DNA of 25,430 bases from a virus: IMG/VR virus record IMGVR_UViG_3300044616_001123, positions 1 to 25,430 of that record. One strand, written 5' to 3'. Each line of letters opens with the position of its first letter. Positions within the stretch are counted from its first letter, which is position 1. Both the position numbers and the translations under genes were made by a program. The notes under the pieces are model-generated. The model did not search any database. It was not told where the DNA came from and saw nothing but the letters and a program-made list of their open reading frames with translations. Positions 7,601 to 13,120 of this stretch are shown piece after piece.

Positions 7601-8541
7601 CCCGCCACCTCGGCCACCCGGCGGCGGCTCTCCTCCATGATGCGCTCATGCGCCTCGACGCTCGCGGCGCTGATGTCATCGAGGTTGCCGCGCTGCGAGA
7701 GCATCACGCGGTCGATGTCCTTGACGCTCGCCGCCTTGCGGATCGCCGCGACGATGGCGCGGGCGCGCTCGGCCAGCTCGGGCGTGAGGGTTGCGCCGGT
7801 CGGGGCCTCTGGTGAGGAGGCTGCGGAGGGGGAAGGCTCCGCATCCGACGCGGCCGGCGCGATGTTGTCGGCCTCTTGTTCGGTGGCATCGAGGAGGGCG
7901 TCCATCGCGGCGCTGACGGCGGCGAGGGGGGTGGAGGGCGGGGGCGTGATGTCGCGCATGGTCACGCTCGACGGCGCGGCGAGGTCGTCGTCGGCGTGGA
8001 TGCCCAGCACGGCCTCGGGCATGTAGCGCCGCGCCCACTCGCGCGCGCCACGATAGGCCAGCATCTGGTCGGTGTTCTTCTTCCACTGCTCGTTGCTGGT
8101 CTTCCATCCGCCGACCGTGCCGACGACCGCGCGCGGCGCGAGGTCACCGATCAGCTTGCCCAGCACCGTGACCTGGCGCTGGTCGCCAATGCCGCTGTAT
8201 TGGTAGTCGAGGCTGCCCTGCAGCTTGCCCGAGGCGTTCACGACGGCGGCGATCAGCTTGCCCTCGTAGCCGAGCTTGCCGCTCAGCACGTAGGTGTGCT
8301 GCGCGACGGCGAACGGGTCCATGCGCCAGCGGAAGGCCTGCGCCGCGACGAGGAAACAATCGCCCAGCTTGCCCTCGCCGCGCAGATGCGCGGGCGCGAG
8401 CGAGGCGCTCGACATCAGCTTCGCGACGCGCTGGAGCTGGCCGAAGATGTCGCTGTCGAGGTAGACGGCGACGGGGTCCGAGAAGTCCACGGCGACGGCG
8501 CGCGGCGCGGTGGCGGTCGGAAGGTTCGTGACGTTGGTCAT
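7597..8541 (-). CDS. recT: RecT-family single-strand annealing protein
   Basis: 314 residues from ATG 8541, which overlaps the nuclease stop by four bases and has AAGG upstream. Residues about 30-190 carry the RecT family pattern: FGQLQRVAKLMSSASLAPAH, GDCFLVAAQAFRWRMDPFAV, AQHTYVLSGKLGYEGKLIAA, YSGIGDQRQVTV and EWARRYMPEAVLGI. The C-terminal third is an Ala/Pro/Ser/Glu-rich linker followed by a short helical domain (ELAERARAIVAAIRKA). Known role: it binds ssDNA made by a partner exonuclease and anneals complementary strands for phage recombination and concatemer formation. The nuclease gene directly upstream is the expected partner. Confidence 0.92.
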   Translation of the reverse strand: MTNVTNLPTATAPRAVAVDFSDPVAVYLDSDIFGQLQRVAKLMSSASLAPAHLRGEGKLGDCFLVAAQAFRWRMDPFAVAQHTYVLSGKLGYEGKLIAAVVNASGKLQGSLDYQYSGIGDQRQVTVLGKLIGDLAPRAVVGTVGGWKTSNEQWKKNTDQMLAYRGAREWARRYMPEAVLGIHADDDLAAPSSVTMRDITPPPSTPLAAVSAAMDALLDATEQEADNIAPAASDAEPSPSAASSPEAPTGATLTPELAERARAIVAAIRKAASVKDIDRVMLSQRGNLDDISAASVEAHERIMEESRRRVAEVAG

Positions 8542-9407
8542 TGCGCGTATCCCTTCTGAATGCTGGTTGCGATTTCGTTGGCGGCCCACTGCGGCAGGCC
8601 GATTTCGACTACACCCGTGGTGTAACCCGGCCAGTTGTTCTGCGCAACGCTTTTCGCGAAGCGGCGCAGGATCTGGCGCAGCTGCTGGTCGGCGGCGCTC
8701 GCGGCGTCGGCGGACAGGGCCGCGACGTAGCCGAGGTGGGGCTCGTCGTTGCCGACCACCATGAACGCATGGGTCGGGCGCTGGATGCCGAGCGTCGAGG
8801 CGACCAGCCGGAACATCGCATCCCCGAGGTCGTACCTGAGATTGGCGGCGGTCTTGCGCCAGGAGTTCGGCGCGGGCGACGCGGTGGTCTTGAGGTTCAC
8901 CGCCAGCCCGGCGCGCGAGATGTAGAGGTCGGGCCGGCACAGCAGCGTGAGCCCGGTCTCCTCGTCGCGCGCGACCATCGTCACCTCGGCGCGACCGCCG
9001 GCCTCGAGCAAGCGGCGGGCGTCGGCGTTCCGCATGAGGCCCTCGCGCATCCCGACGATCCGCATGTGGTCGCTGAAGGAGACGATCTGTCGGTCGCCCT
9101 GCGCCTCGCGCCACGCCTTGCCCTCGCGCGTCGCGAAGGACAGGCCGTCCGGCTTGACCGCAAACCGCTGGTGGAAGGCCTCGGCGCCCTCCAGGATGTA
9201 GCAATGCGCGGCGGTGCCAAGCGCCATCGACGCGCTCGGATCGCGGTGGAAGCGGGCCGGATTGCCGCGCCAGAAGGCGTGGGCGTGGGCCGGGCATTCG
9301 GTCTCGTATGCGACGAGGTCCGATCCGCTGACCGCCGGGGCCGCGAAGGCCTCGGCGCTCAGGTACGCCTCGAACGAGACGTCGTTGTGGATGCCGTCGT
9401 TGATCAC
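8538..9407 (-). CDS. RecE-like PD-(D/E)XK exonuclease (DUF3799-type)
   Basis: 289 residues from GTG 9407, preceded by GAGGGAG, with the GTG overlapping the upstream stop (GTGA). The GTAAH motif (64-68) inside SMALGTAAHCYILEGAEAFH and the CRPDLYI segment (P159, D160) identify the PD-(D/E)XK nuclease fold used by RecE and related phage exonucleases. The third motif reads VNLKTT (N171-L-K173), where the family normally has Asp or Glu before x-Lys; codon 171 is AAC. The conserved Gln of the following helix also seems missing (YDLGDAMFRL). The partner recT follows immediately. Expected role: 5'-3' resection of dsDNA ends to feed RecT. Activity is uncertain given the residue change. Confidence 0.82.
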   Translation of the reverse strand: MINDGIHNDVSFEAYLSAEAFAAPAVSGSDLVAYETECPAHAHAFWRGNPARFHRDPSASMALGTAAHCYILEGAEAFHQRFAVKPDGLSFATREGKAWREAQGDRQIVSFSDHMRIVGMREGLMRNADARRLLEAGGRAEVTMVARDEETGLTLLCRPDLYISRAGLAVNLKTTASPAPNSWRKTAANLRYDLGDAMFRLVASTLGIQRPTHAFMVVGNDEPHLGYVAALSADAASAADQQLRQILRRFAKSVAQNNWPGYTTGVVEIGLPQWAANEIATSIQKGYAQ

Positions 9408-9550
9408 TTTTCGATCTCCCTCTTCATCTGGCGGTGGACCCAGCCGCGCAGGGCGGCGAGGCGGGACTGTTTCTTGCCGCGCGGCGCGTGGGCCGCGCGC
9501 TTGATCATGCTGCGGTAGACCCGCAGCAGCTTGCGCTTCTCGCTGGTCAT
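9404..9550 (-). CDS. 48-residue basic protein
   Basis: Starts at ATG 9550 after GGAGGG with spacing near six, overlaps the previous stop (ATGA) and ends inside the GTG of the nuclease gene (GTGA). Very basic: MTSEKRKLLRVYRSMIKRAA, then PRGKKQSRLAALRGW and HRQMKREIEK. High Lys/Arg content suggests nucleic-acid binding, but no fold is recognised. Position directly before the recE/recT-like pair could mean a recombination accessory; that is inference only. Confidence 0.55.
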   Translation of the reverse strand: MTSEKRKLLRVYRSMIKRAAHAPRGKKQSRLAALRGWVHRQMKREIEK

Positions 9551-9726
9551 CGGTGGCCCTCCAGCTTGGCAAGCTCGCGCTCCAGCTCCGCGATGCGCTG
9601 ATGCGCGAGCAGGTAGTCGAGCGTCTCGGGATCGAGGTCGCGGGCCAGCTCGACCCGCAACTGGATGCGAGCGCGCAGGACGCCGGGCGTCTGCGGGATC
9701 GCCGGGGCGGCGGGGAAGCGCTTCAT
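9547..9726 (-). CDS. 59-residue helical protein
   Basis: Starts at ATG 9726, overlapping the stop of the 21-residue peptide, and ends in the start of the 48-residue gene. After MKRFPAAPAIPQTPGVLRAR comes an amphipathic helix with RVELARDLDPETLDYLL and a final heptad-like ELERELAKLEGH. It is a probable small coiled-coil protein. The function is unknown; coding support is from coupled start/stop overlaps and G/C-biased third positions. Confidence 0.5.
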   Translation of the reverse strand: MKRFPAAPAIPQTPGVLRARIQLRVELARDLDPETLDYLLAHQRIAELERELAKLEGHR

Positions 9727-9788
9727 GCCAGCACCATGATCGCGGCCAGGACGAGGCCCATGAGGGCGTTGATCCAGAGGGGGGACAT
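9723..9788 (-). CDS. 21-residue hydrophobic micro-peptide
   Basis: Starts at ATG 9788 sharing one base with the upstream stop (TGATG), and its TGA overlaps the next ATG (ATGA). After MSPLW the sequence INALMGLVLAAIMVLA is a single hydrophobic helix, enough to cross a membrane. A run of G residues lies a few bases upstream as a possible ribosome site. It may be a functional membrane peptide or a coupling spacer. Confidence is limited by size. Confidence 0.42.
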   Translation of the reverse strand: MSPLWINALMGLVLAAIMVLA

Positions 9789-10087
9789 CAGCGGTCCCCC
9801 CTGAGCCAATCGGGGTAGTCGCCGTCGAAGGGCTCGGCGGGCGTCGCGTCGTCGCGGATGAAGCGCTCGGTCGGGATCGTCAGGCGCTCGACGAGGATCT
9901 CGGCGGTGTAGAGGATGTCGCGCAACTCGCTCTCGGAGATGGCGGCGCAGCGGTAGTGTTGCGCGTTGATCTCCTCGACCTCCTTGGCGACCGCGTTCAG
10001 GATCTCCCAGACCTGATCGCAGGTGCGGCGGCGAAGCAGCGCGAGGTCGGCGAGGCTGCGCTCGGCGTTTTCGACGTCGATCATCAT
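9788..10087 (-). CDS. 99-residue helical early protein
   Basis: Begins with two consecutive ATG codons (10087 and 10084) after GGAGGAG upstream; I take the first. It is a long charged helix (MIDVENAERSLADLALLRRR, then VWEILNAVAKEVEEINAQHY), a second helix (SESELRDILYTAEILVERLT) and an acidic/aromatic tail DGDYPDWLRGDR. No known domain. It is the second gene of the leftward operon, five bases after the first, so it is expressed early. Acidic early proteins can bind host regulators, but nothing here identifies a target. Confidence 0.65.
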   Translation of the reverse strand: MMIDVENAERSLADLALLRRRTCDQVWEILNAVAKEVEEINAQHYRCAAISESELRDILYTAEILVERLTIPTERFIRDDATPAEPFDGDYPDWLRGDR

Positions 10088-10092
10088 GGCCC

Positions 10093-10395
10093 TCACTCCT
10101 CCAGCGCGGCCTGAAGCGCGTCGCGCGCCTCGAAGGTGAACTCGCCGATCAGCGTGTCGGCGTTGAGCAGGGCGTCGCGCCAGTTGCGCTTGGCCTGCGC
10201 GTCCTGCGCGTCGGTGAAGCCCGAGGGCTCCTGCCACTCGGCCTCGGTGACCTCGCGCAGCTCCTCCAGCGCGGCGACGATCTTGTTCATCGCCTGCGTC
10301 TCGGCGCGCTTGAGGCGGCGCAGGCTCGCCTCGATGAAGTCGTAGTAGTCGCGCGTGTGCGCGTAGCTCTCGCCGTGATCGTTCTCGTCGCGCAT
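10093..10395 (-). CDS. 100-residue first gene of the leftward early operon
   Basis: ATG 10395 is preceded by CAGGAGGGACAAACG, a strong ribosome site. In-frame codons further upstream run through the promoter region and are unlikely. The protein is acidic and mainly helical: MRDENDHGESYAHTRDYYDF, then ASLRRLKRAETQAMNKIVAA, ELREVTEAEWQEP and FEARDALQAALEE. There is no helix-turn-helix, so it does not look like the repressor expected opposite a Cro-type gene. It lies about 40 bases downstream of the predicted leftward transcription start. Function unknown. Confidence 0.7.
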   Translation of the reverse strand: MRDENDHGESYAHTRDYYDFIEASLRRLKRAETQAMNKIVAALEELREVTEAEWQEPSGFTDAQDAQAKRNWRDALLNADTLIGEFTFEARDALQAALEE

Positions 10396-10416
10396 CGTTT
10401 GTCCCTCCTGGTTTCT

Positions 10417-10434
10417 GCCCCGCACCACCGGGGC
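10417..10434 (-). promoter_or_regulatory. Short hairpin in the leader of the leftward operon
   Basis: On the leftward message GCCCC and GGGGC arms pair around an eight-base loop, placed between the predicted transcription start and the ribosome site. It may protect the 5' end or tune translation; it lacks a U-run, so it is not a terminator. Confidence 0.35.
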
Positions 10435-10441
10435 AAGGCGA

Positions 10442-10469
10442 AACATACACCGTCGGTGACCGGCTGCAA
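10442..10469 (-). promoter_or_regulatory. Leftward early promoter with operator in its spacer
   Basis: Read on the minus strand: -35 TTGCAG, 16 bases, -10 TATGTT, a fair sigma70-type match. The spacer holds the perfect palindrome CACCGACGGTG (10448-10458), so a protein bound there would block RNA polymerase. It would drive the 13-gene recombination operon. Confidence 0.6.
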
Positions 10470-10492
10470 GCGCTTTCCGCGAAATTGTGTGC

Positions 10493-10519
10493 TTGACCTC
10501 TACACCGCGCGTGTAGTAG
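10493..10519 (+). promoter_or_regulatory. Rightward promoter of the cro-like gene with overlapping operator
   Basis: TTGACC at 10493-10498 is a good -35. TAGTAG at 10514-10519 is a weak -10 with a short 15-base spacer. Between them lies CTACAC-CGCGC-GTGTAG (10500-10516), a 17-base palindrome. Transcription would begin only a few bases before the ATG at 10529, giving a nearly leaderless message; no Shine-Dalgarno sequence is visible there. Confidence 0.5.
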
Positions 10520-10528
10520 CCGTCGCGG

Positions 10529-10732
10529 ATGACCCTGACCGACTTCATCGCCGCTCTCGGCGGCACCTACGCCACCGCCCGCGCGTTCTCCACGACGCCG
10601 CAGGCCATCTCCAACTGGAAGCGCCGCCAGCGGCTGCCCGCCGCGCGGCAACTCGAGGCCTTCCGCATCGCGCGCGCCAAGCGCCTCGCGTTCGACCCGG
10701 TCGCCGCGACGCGCCGCGGGGCCCGGCGATGA
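10529..10732 (+). CDS. Cro-like helix-turn-helix regulator
   Basis: 67 residues. The segment TARAFSTTPQAISNWKRRQR (about 16-35) is a Cro/YdaS-type helix-turn-helix: a first helix from FIAALGGTYATARAF, a turn at STTP, and the recognition helix QAISNWKRR. Basic C-terminal residues follow (ARAKRL, RRGARR). It would bind the two palindromes in the adjacent divergent control region and switch between leftward and rightward transcription. It starts the rightward replication operon and overlaps the next gene by ATGA, as lambda cro precedes O. No Shine-Dalgarno sequence is seen, so initiation may be leaderless. No CI-like repressor with an oligomerisation domain is found in the window. Confidence 0.78.
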   Translation: MTLTDFIAALGGTYATARAFSTTPQAISNWKRRQRLPAARQLEAFRIARAKRLAFDPVAATRRGARR

Positions 10733-11466
10733 AGCGCGATACCGCGATCGAGCGCGTGTCCAACGCGCTGCGGGCCGAGGGCGGGCGCGCTTCGACGCAG
10801 CGGCTGTGCGAAGTGCTGGCTAGCATGGACAGGGGGTTGGTGTTGATGGCCCTCGCGCACTTGAAGCGCCGCGAGCTGGTAGACAGCGACTACGCTCCGC
10901 GCAAGCAGCCCGAGTGCGGCTGGACCTACTGGTTCACGCCCGCGAAGAAGGTGCATCGCGGCAGCCGTTTCAAGGCGGCGGTGTCGAGCGGCTACACGCG
11001 GCTCGTCGTCGAGTACCTTGACGCGGCTGGCGGCGAGGCGCCGATCGACGCATGGCTCGCGTGGAGCGCGCAGATCACGCATCGGGTGCGGCTGCACTCG
11101 GGCGTCCACAGCCTGCGGCGGCGCGGGCTAATCGAGGTCGGCAAGGCGCGCGTTCGGCTGACCGACACGGGCCGGCAGGCGCTCGCGCTCGGTCGCACCG
11201 TCGCTCCCATAGCGCCGACCATCGCGGATTTCGAGGACATCGCCGAGCCCGAGACGCGCTCGACCGATCCCGAGGCCTGCGTTGCGCGCGCCGAGAAGCT
11301 CTGGCCGAAGTTGATGCGCGGCAGGCGCTACGAGGACGTCCCGGCGCACCTCATCCGCCCGCAGAGCGTGCTGCGATGGACGCCGCCGCTGCAAGAGCGG
11401 TCGATGACCGGGTCGAGCGGGGCGATGCTGGCTGAGAGCCGCGATGCGACGGGAGGGAAGCCGTGA
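10729..11466 (+). CDS. Winged-helix DNA-binding protein, unknown role
   Basis: 245 residues from ATG 10729 (ATGA overlap). Two winged-helix-like units are visible. Residues about 5-55 (AIERVSNALRAEGG, TQRLCEVLASMDRGLVLMAL, AHLKRRELVDS) and about 85-145 (YTRLVVEYLDAAGGEAPIDA, GVHSLRRRGLIEVGKARVRL followed by TDTGRQAL) both have the helix-helix-wing pattern. The acidic/Pro-rich C-terminus contains LWPKLMRGRRYEDVPAHLI. Position second in the rightward operon suggests a transcription regulator or replication accessory protein. The family is not named with certainty. Confidence 0.65.
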   Translation: MKRDTAIERVSNALRAEGGRASTQRLCEVLASMDRGLVLMALAHLKRRELVDSDYAPRKQPECGWTYWFTPAKKVHRGSRFKAAVSSGYTRLVVEYLDAAGGEAPIDAWLAWSAQITHRVRLHSGVHSLRRRGLIEVGKARVRLTDTGRQALALGRTVAPIAPTIADFEDIAEPETRSTDPEACVARAEKLWPKLMRGRRYEDVPAHLIRPQSVLRWTPPLQERSMTGSSGAMLAESRDATGGKP

Positions 11467-12299
11467 GGAACAATCCGTTCTTTTTGAAGGGTCCGGCAGT
11501 TGTCTCGTTCAGCGGCGGCAGGACGTCCGCCTACATGCTCTGGCGTATCGTCCAAGCGCATGGCGGCGAGCTGCCGAGCGACGTCCTGGTCATCTTCGCC
11601 AACACCGGCAAGGAGATGCCGCAGACGCTCGATTTCGTGCGCGATTGCGGCGAGCGATGGGGCGTGCCGATCATGTGGGTCGAGTACGCCGACCACGACG
11701 AGGTCGCGCAGCGGTGGCGCATCACCAGCTACGCCGACGCCAGCCGCGCGGGCGAGCCGTTCGCGGCGCTGATCCGGCGCAAGAAGATGCTGCCCAACGT
11801 CGTCGCCAGGTTCTGCACGGCCGACCTCAAGATCCGCGCCATGCACCGCATGTTGAAGGCGACGCTGGGCTGGGACGAGTGGACCGAGGCTGTCGGCCTG
11901 CGCGCGGACGAAATGCACAGGGTTGCGCGCATCAAGGCGTCCAACGAAGGCAATCGGTATGTTGTCTGCCCGCTCGCGACCGCAGGGATCACGAAGCGCG
12001 ACGTCGCGGCGTTCTGGGAGCGGCAGAACTTCGATTTGCAGCTACCCAACATCAACGGCCGCACACCGCACGGGAACTGCGACCTGTGCTTCCTCAAGCC
12101 GATCGCCACCGTGCGCGCCATCATGCGCGACATTCCAGGATCCGCTGACTGGTGGGTTCAGCAGGAAAAGGCAACCGGAGCGCGTTGGCGCAATGATTGG
12201 CCTCCATACGCCAAGATTGCCGCCAATGTCGAGGCTAGCGCAGACCTGTTCGCAGAAGAGGGCAGGGCCACTGAATGCTTCTGCAATGGTGATACATGA
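11463..12299 (+). CDS. PP-loop (PAPS-reductase-like) protein
   Basis: 278 residues from GTG 11463, overlapping the upstream stop (GTGA) and preceded by GGAGGGAAGCC. SFSGGRTSAYM contains the PP-loop SGGRTS (17-22), FANTGKEMPQTL (45-56) and the GLRADE segment (145-150) complete the adenine-nucleotide pyrophosphatase fold shared with PAPS reductases, DndC and thiolation enzymes. Cysteines at 118 (FCTADLK), 206 and 209 (NCDLC) and 272 and 274 could bind a metal or Fe-S cluster. Such genes are frequent in phages; proposed roles include sulfur metabolism or nucleic-acid modification, none certain. No other Dnd gene is present, so DNA phosphorothioation is not supported. Confidence 0.82.
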   Translation: MRNNPFFLKGPAVVSFSGGRTSAYMLWRIVQAHGGELPSDVLVIFANTGKEMPQTLDFVRDCGERWGVPIMWVEYADHDEVAQRWRITSYADASRAGEPFAALIRRKKMLPNVVARFCTADLKIRAMHRMLKATLGWDEWTEAVGLRADEMHRVARIKASNEGNRYVVCPLATAGITKRDVAAFWERQNFDLQLPNINGRTPHGNCDLCFLKPIATVRAIMRDIPGSADWWVQQEKATGARWRNDWPPYAKIAANVEASADLFAEEGRATECFCNGDT

Positions 12300-12667
12300 A
12301 GCGGACATGGCGCGGCACCATCCTGGGCGAGCCTGCCAGCAAGGCCAACTCGCGCCGCATCGTGCGGCTTGGGTCGAAACTGCGGGTGATCAAGTCGGAG
12401 AAGGGCCTTGCGTACATCGAGGCGGTTGCGCGTCAGGTGCCGGAACTGCCGGCGCAGGAGCAGCTACTGGAGCCGATTTGCATGACCGCTCACATCTACT
12501 ACGCCTCGCGCAGGCCGGATCTTGACCCGAGCCTCATTCTCGACGCGCTGCAGGGCCGCGTCTACCGCAACGACCGCGCGGTGCGCGAAATGCACCTGTA
12601 TCACCACCTCGACCGGGACAATCCCCGCGCCGAGATCCTTCTGGAGGAGATGACCGATGACGAATGA
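12296..12667 (+). CDS. rusA: RusA-like Holliday junction resolvase
   Basis: 123 residues, start overlapping the upstream stop (ATGA). The N-terminus RGTILGEPASKANSRRIV and the core RRPDLDPSLILDALQGRVYR with NDRAVREMHLYH match the RusA fold: the DLD pair and the later Asp (R-N-D-R) supply the metal-binding acids. The Lys expected a few residues after the first Asp pair in the E. coli enzyme is absent because the DPSLILDAL variant is shorter. The length is normal. Known role: cuts four-way junctions made during RecT-mediated recombination and clears branches before packaging. Confidence 0.85.
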   Translation: MKRTWRGTILGEPASKANSRRIVRLGSKLRVIKSEKGLAYIEAVARQVPELPAQEQLLEPICMTAHIYYASRRPDLDPSLILDALQGRVYRNDRAVREMHLYHHLDRDNPRAEILLEEMTDDE

Positions 12668-12905
12668 CGACCTGACGCGCTACGCCGAGCGCCTGACCCG
12701 CCTGATCGACGCCGCCAACGAGGTGCGCGACGACCTCAAGGAACTAAAGGTCGAGATCAAGTCGGCGGGCTACGACCCGGAGGCGCTGCTGCGCGTCGTG
12801 CAGCTGTGGCGCGACGAGCGCAAGCGGGCGCGCGAGCAGGAGCGGCTGCAGGCGGTGACGCTCTACGCCGACCGGCTGGGCGTCCAGCTCGACCTCGGGA
12901 TCTAG
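12657..12905 (+). CDS. GapR/DUF2312-like protein
   Basis: 82 residues, start overlapping the resolvase end by 11 bases with GGAGGAG upstream. The sequence is helical: LTRYAERLTRLIDAANEVRD, DLKELKVEIKSAGYDPEALL, RVVQLWRDERKRAREQERLQ, then TLYADRLGVQLDL. Helix 1, the DDLKE...AEIK-type stretch, the G-[YF]-D-x-x-AL turn and the R-rich helix match DUF2312, whose best-known member is GapR, an alphaproteobacterial nucleoid protein that tracks overtwisted DNA at replication forks. A phage copy next to the replication genes could aid phage replication or compete with host GapR. It supports an alphaproteobacterial host. Confidence 0.75.
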   Translation: MTNDDLTRYAERLTRLIDAANEVRDDLKELKVEIKSAGYDPEALLRVVQLWRDERKRAREQERLQAVTLYADRLGVQLDLGI

Positions 12906-12955
12906 GAACAGGCCAGGCCCTCCCTTGCCGTGGCCGGCGGGCCGCGGAACCTAAA

Positions 12956-13019
12956 AGCGATCCAGCGGGCTCTGCCCGTCAACCGGTCCCTGGCCGGTGC
13001 GTTTACCGGATGGATCGCT
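12956..13019 (+). promoter_or_regulatory. Structured RNA candidate: three-way junction in the leader of the 23-residue peptide
   Basis: Nine-base arms AGCGATCCA (12956-12964) and TGGATCGCT (13011-13019) enclose two hairpins: CGGGC-TCT-GCCCG (12966-12978) and ACCGG-n7-CCGGT (12982-12998). A second ACCGG at 13005-13009 can pair with the same CCGGT instead, giving two exclusive folds. A further hairpin precedes it (GGCCC 12916-12920 with GGGCC 12939-12943, enclosing GCCG/CGGC). The 143-base gap 12906-13048 thus holds dense RNA structure 30 bases before a start codon. No known riboswitch or tRNA signature is recognised. Confidence 0.5.
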
Positions 13020-13048
13020 CCCGCCACTCAACCCAAACGGAGGAAGCA

Positions 13049-13120
13049 ATGGTTCTCGGATGGCAGGATTTTGTGATCATCGGCATCATCGTCTGGGCGC
13101 TGCTGGACGGCAGGAGGTGA
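13049..13120 (+). CDS. 23-residue single-TM peptide
   Basis: ATG 13049 follows GGAGGAAGCA, a strong ribosome site, and the TGA shares a base with the next ATG. The peptide MVLGWQDFVIIGIIVWALLD ends GRR: one hydrophobic helix with a basic cytosolic end. Its strong ribosome site and its own structured leader argue that it is a real product, not a spacer. Function unknown. The end of this gene also carries the AGGAGG that serves the next gene. Confidence 0.6.
   Translation: MVLGWQDFVIIGIIVWALLDGRR

Noticed and set aside
5797-10395. Integrase or attachment site in the leftward operon, as in lambda
   Set aside because: No tyrosine or serine recombinase motif and no tRNA-like att core is seen; temperate life style cannot be claimed from this window.
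11463-12299. DNA phosphorothioation (Dnd) system
   Set aside because: Only a PP-loop protein is present; no cysteine desulfurase, DndB, DndD or DndE-like gene is in the window.
12956-13019. tRNA gene
   Set aside because: The cloverleaf-like folding lacks a T-loop consensus, an anticodon arm of the right size and standard stem lengths; 64 bases is too short.
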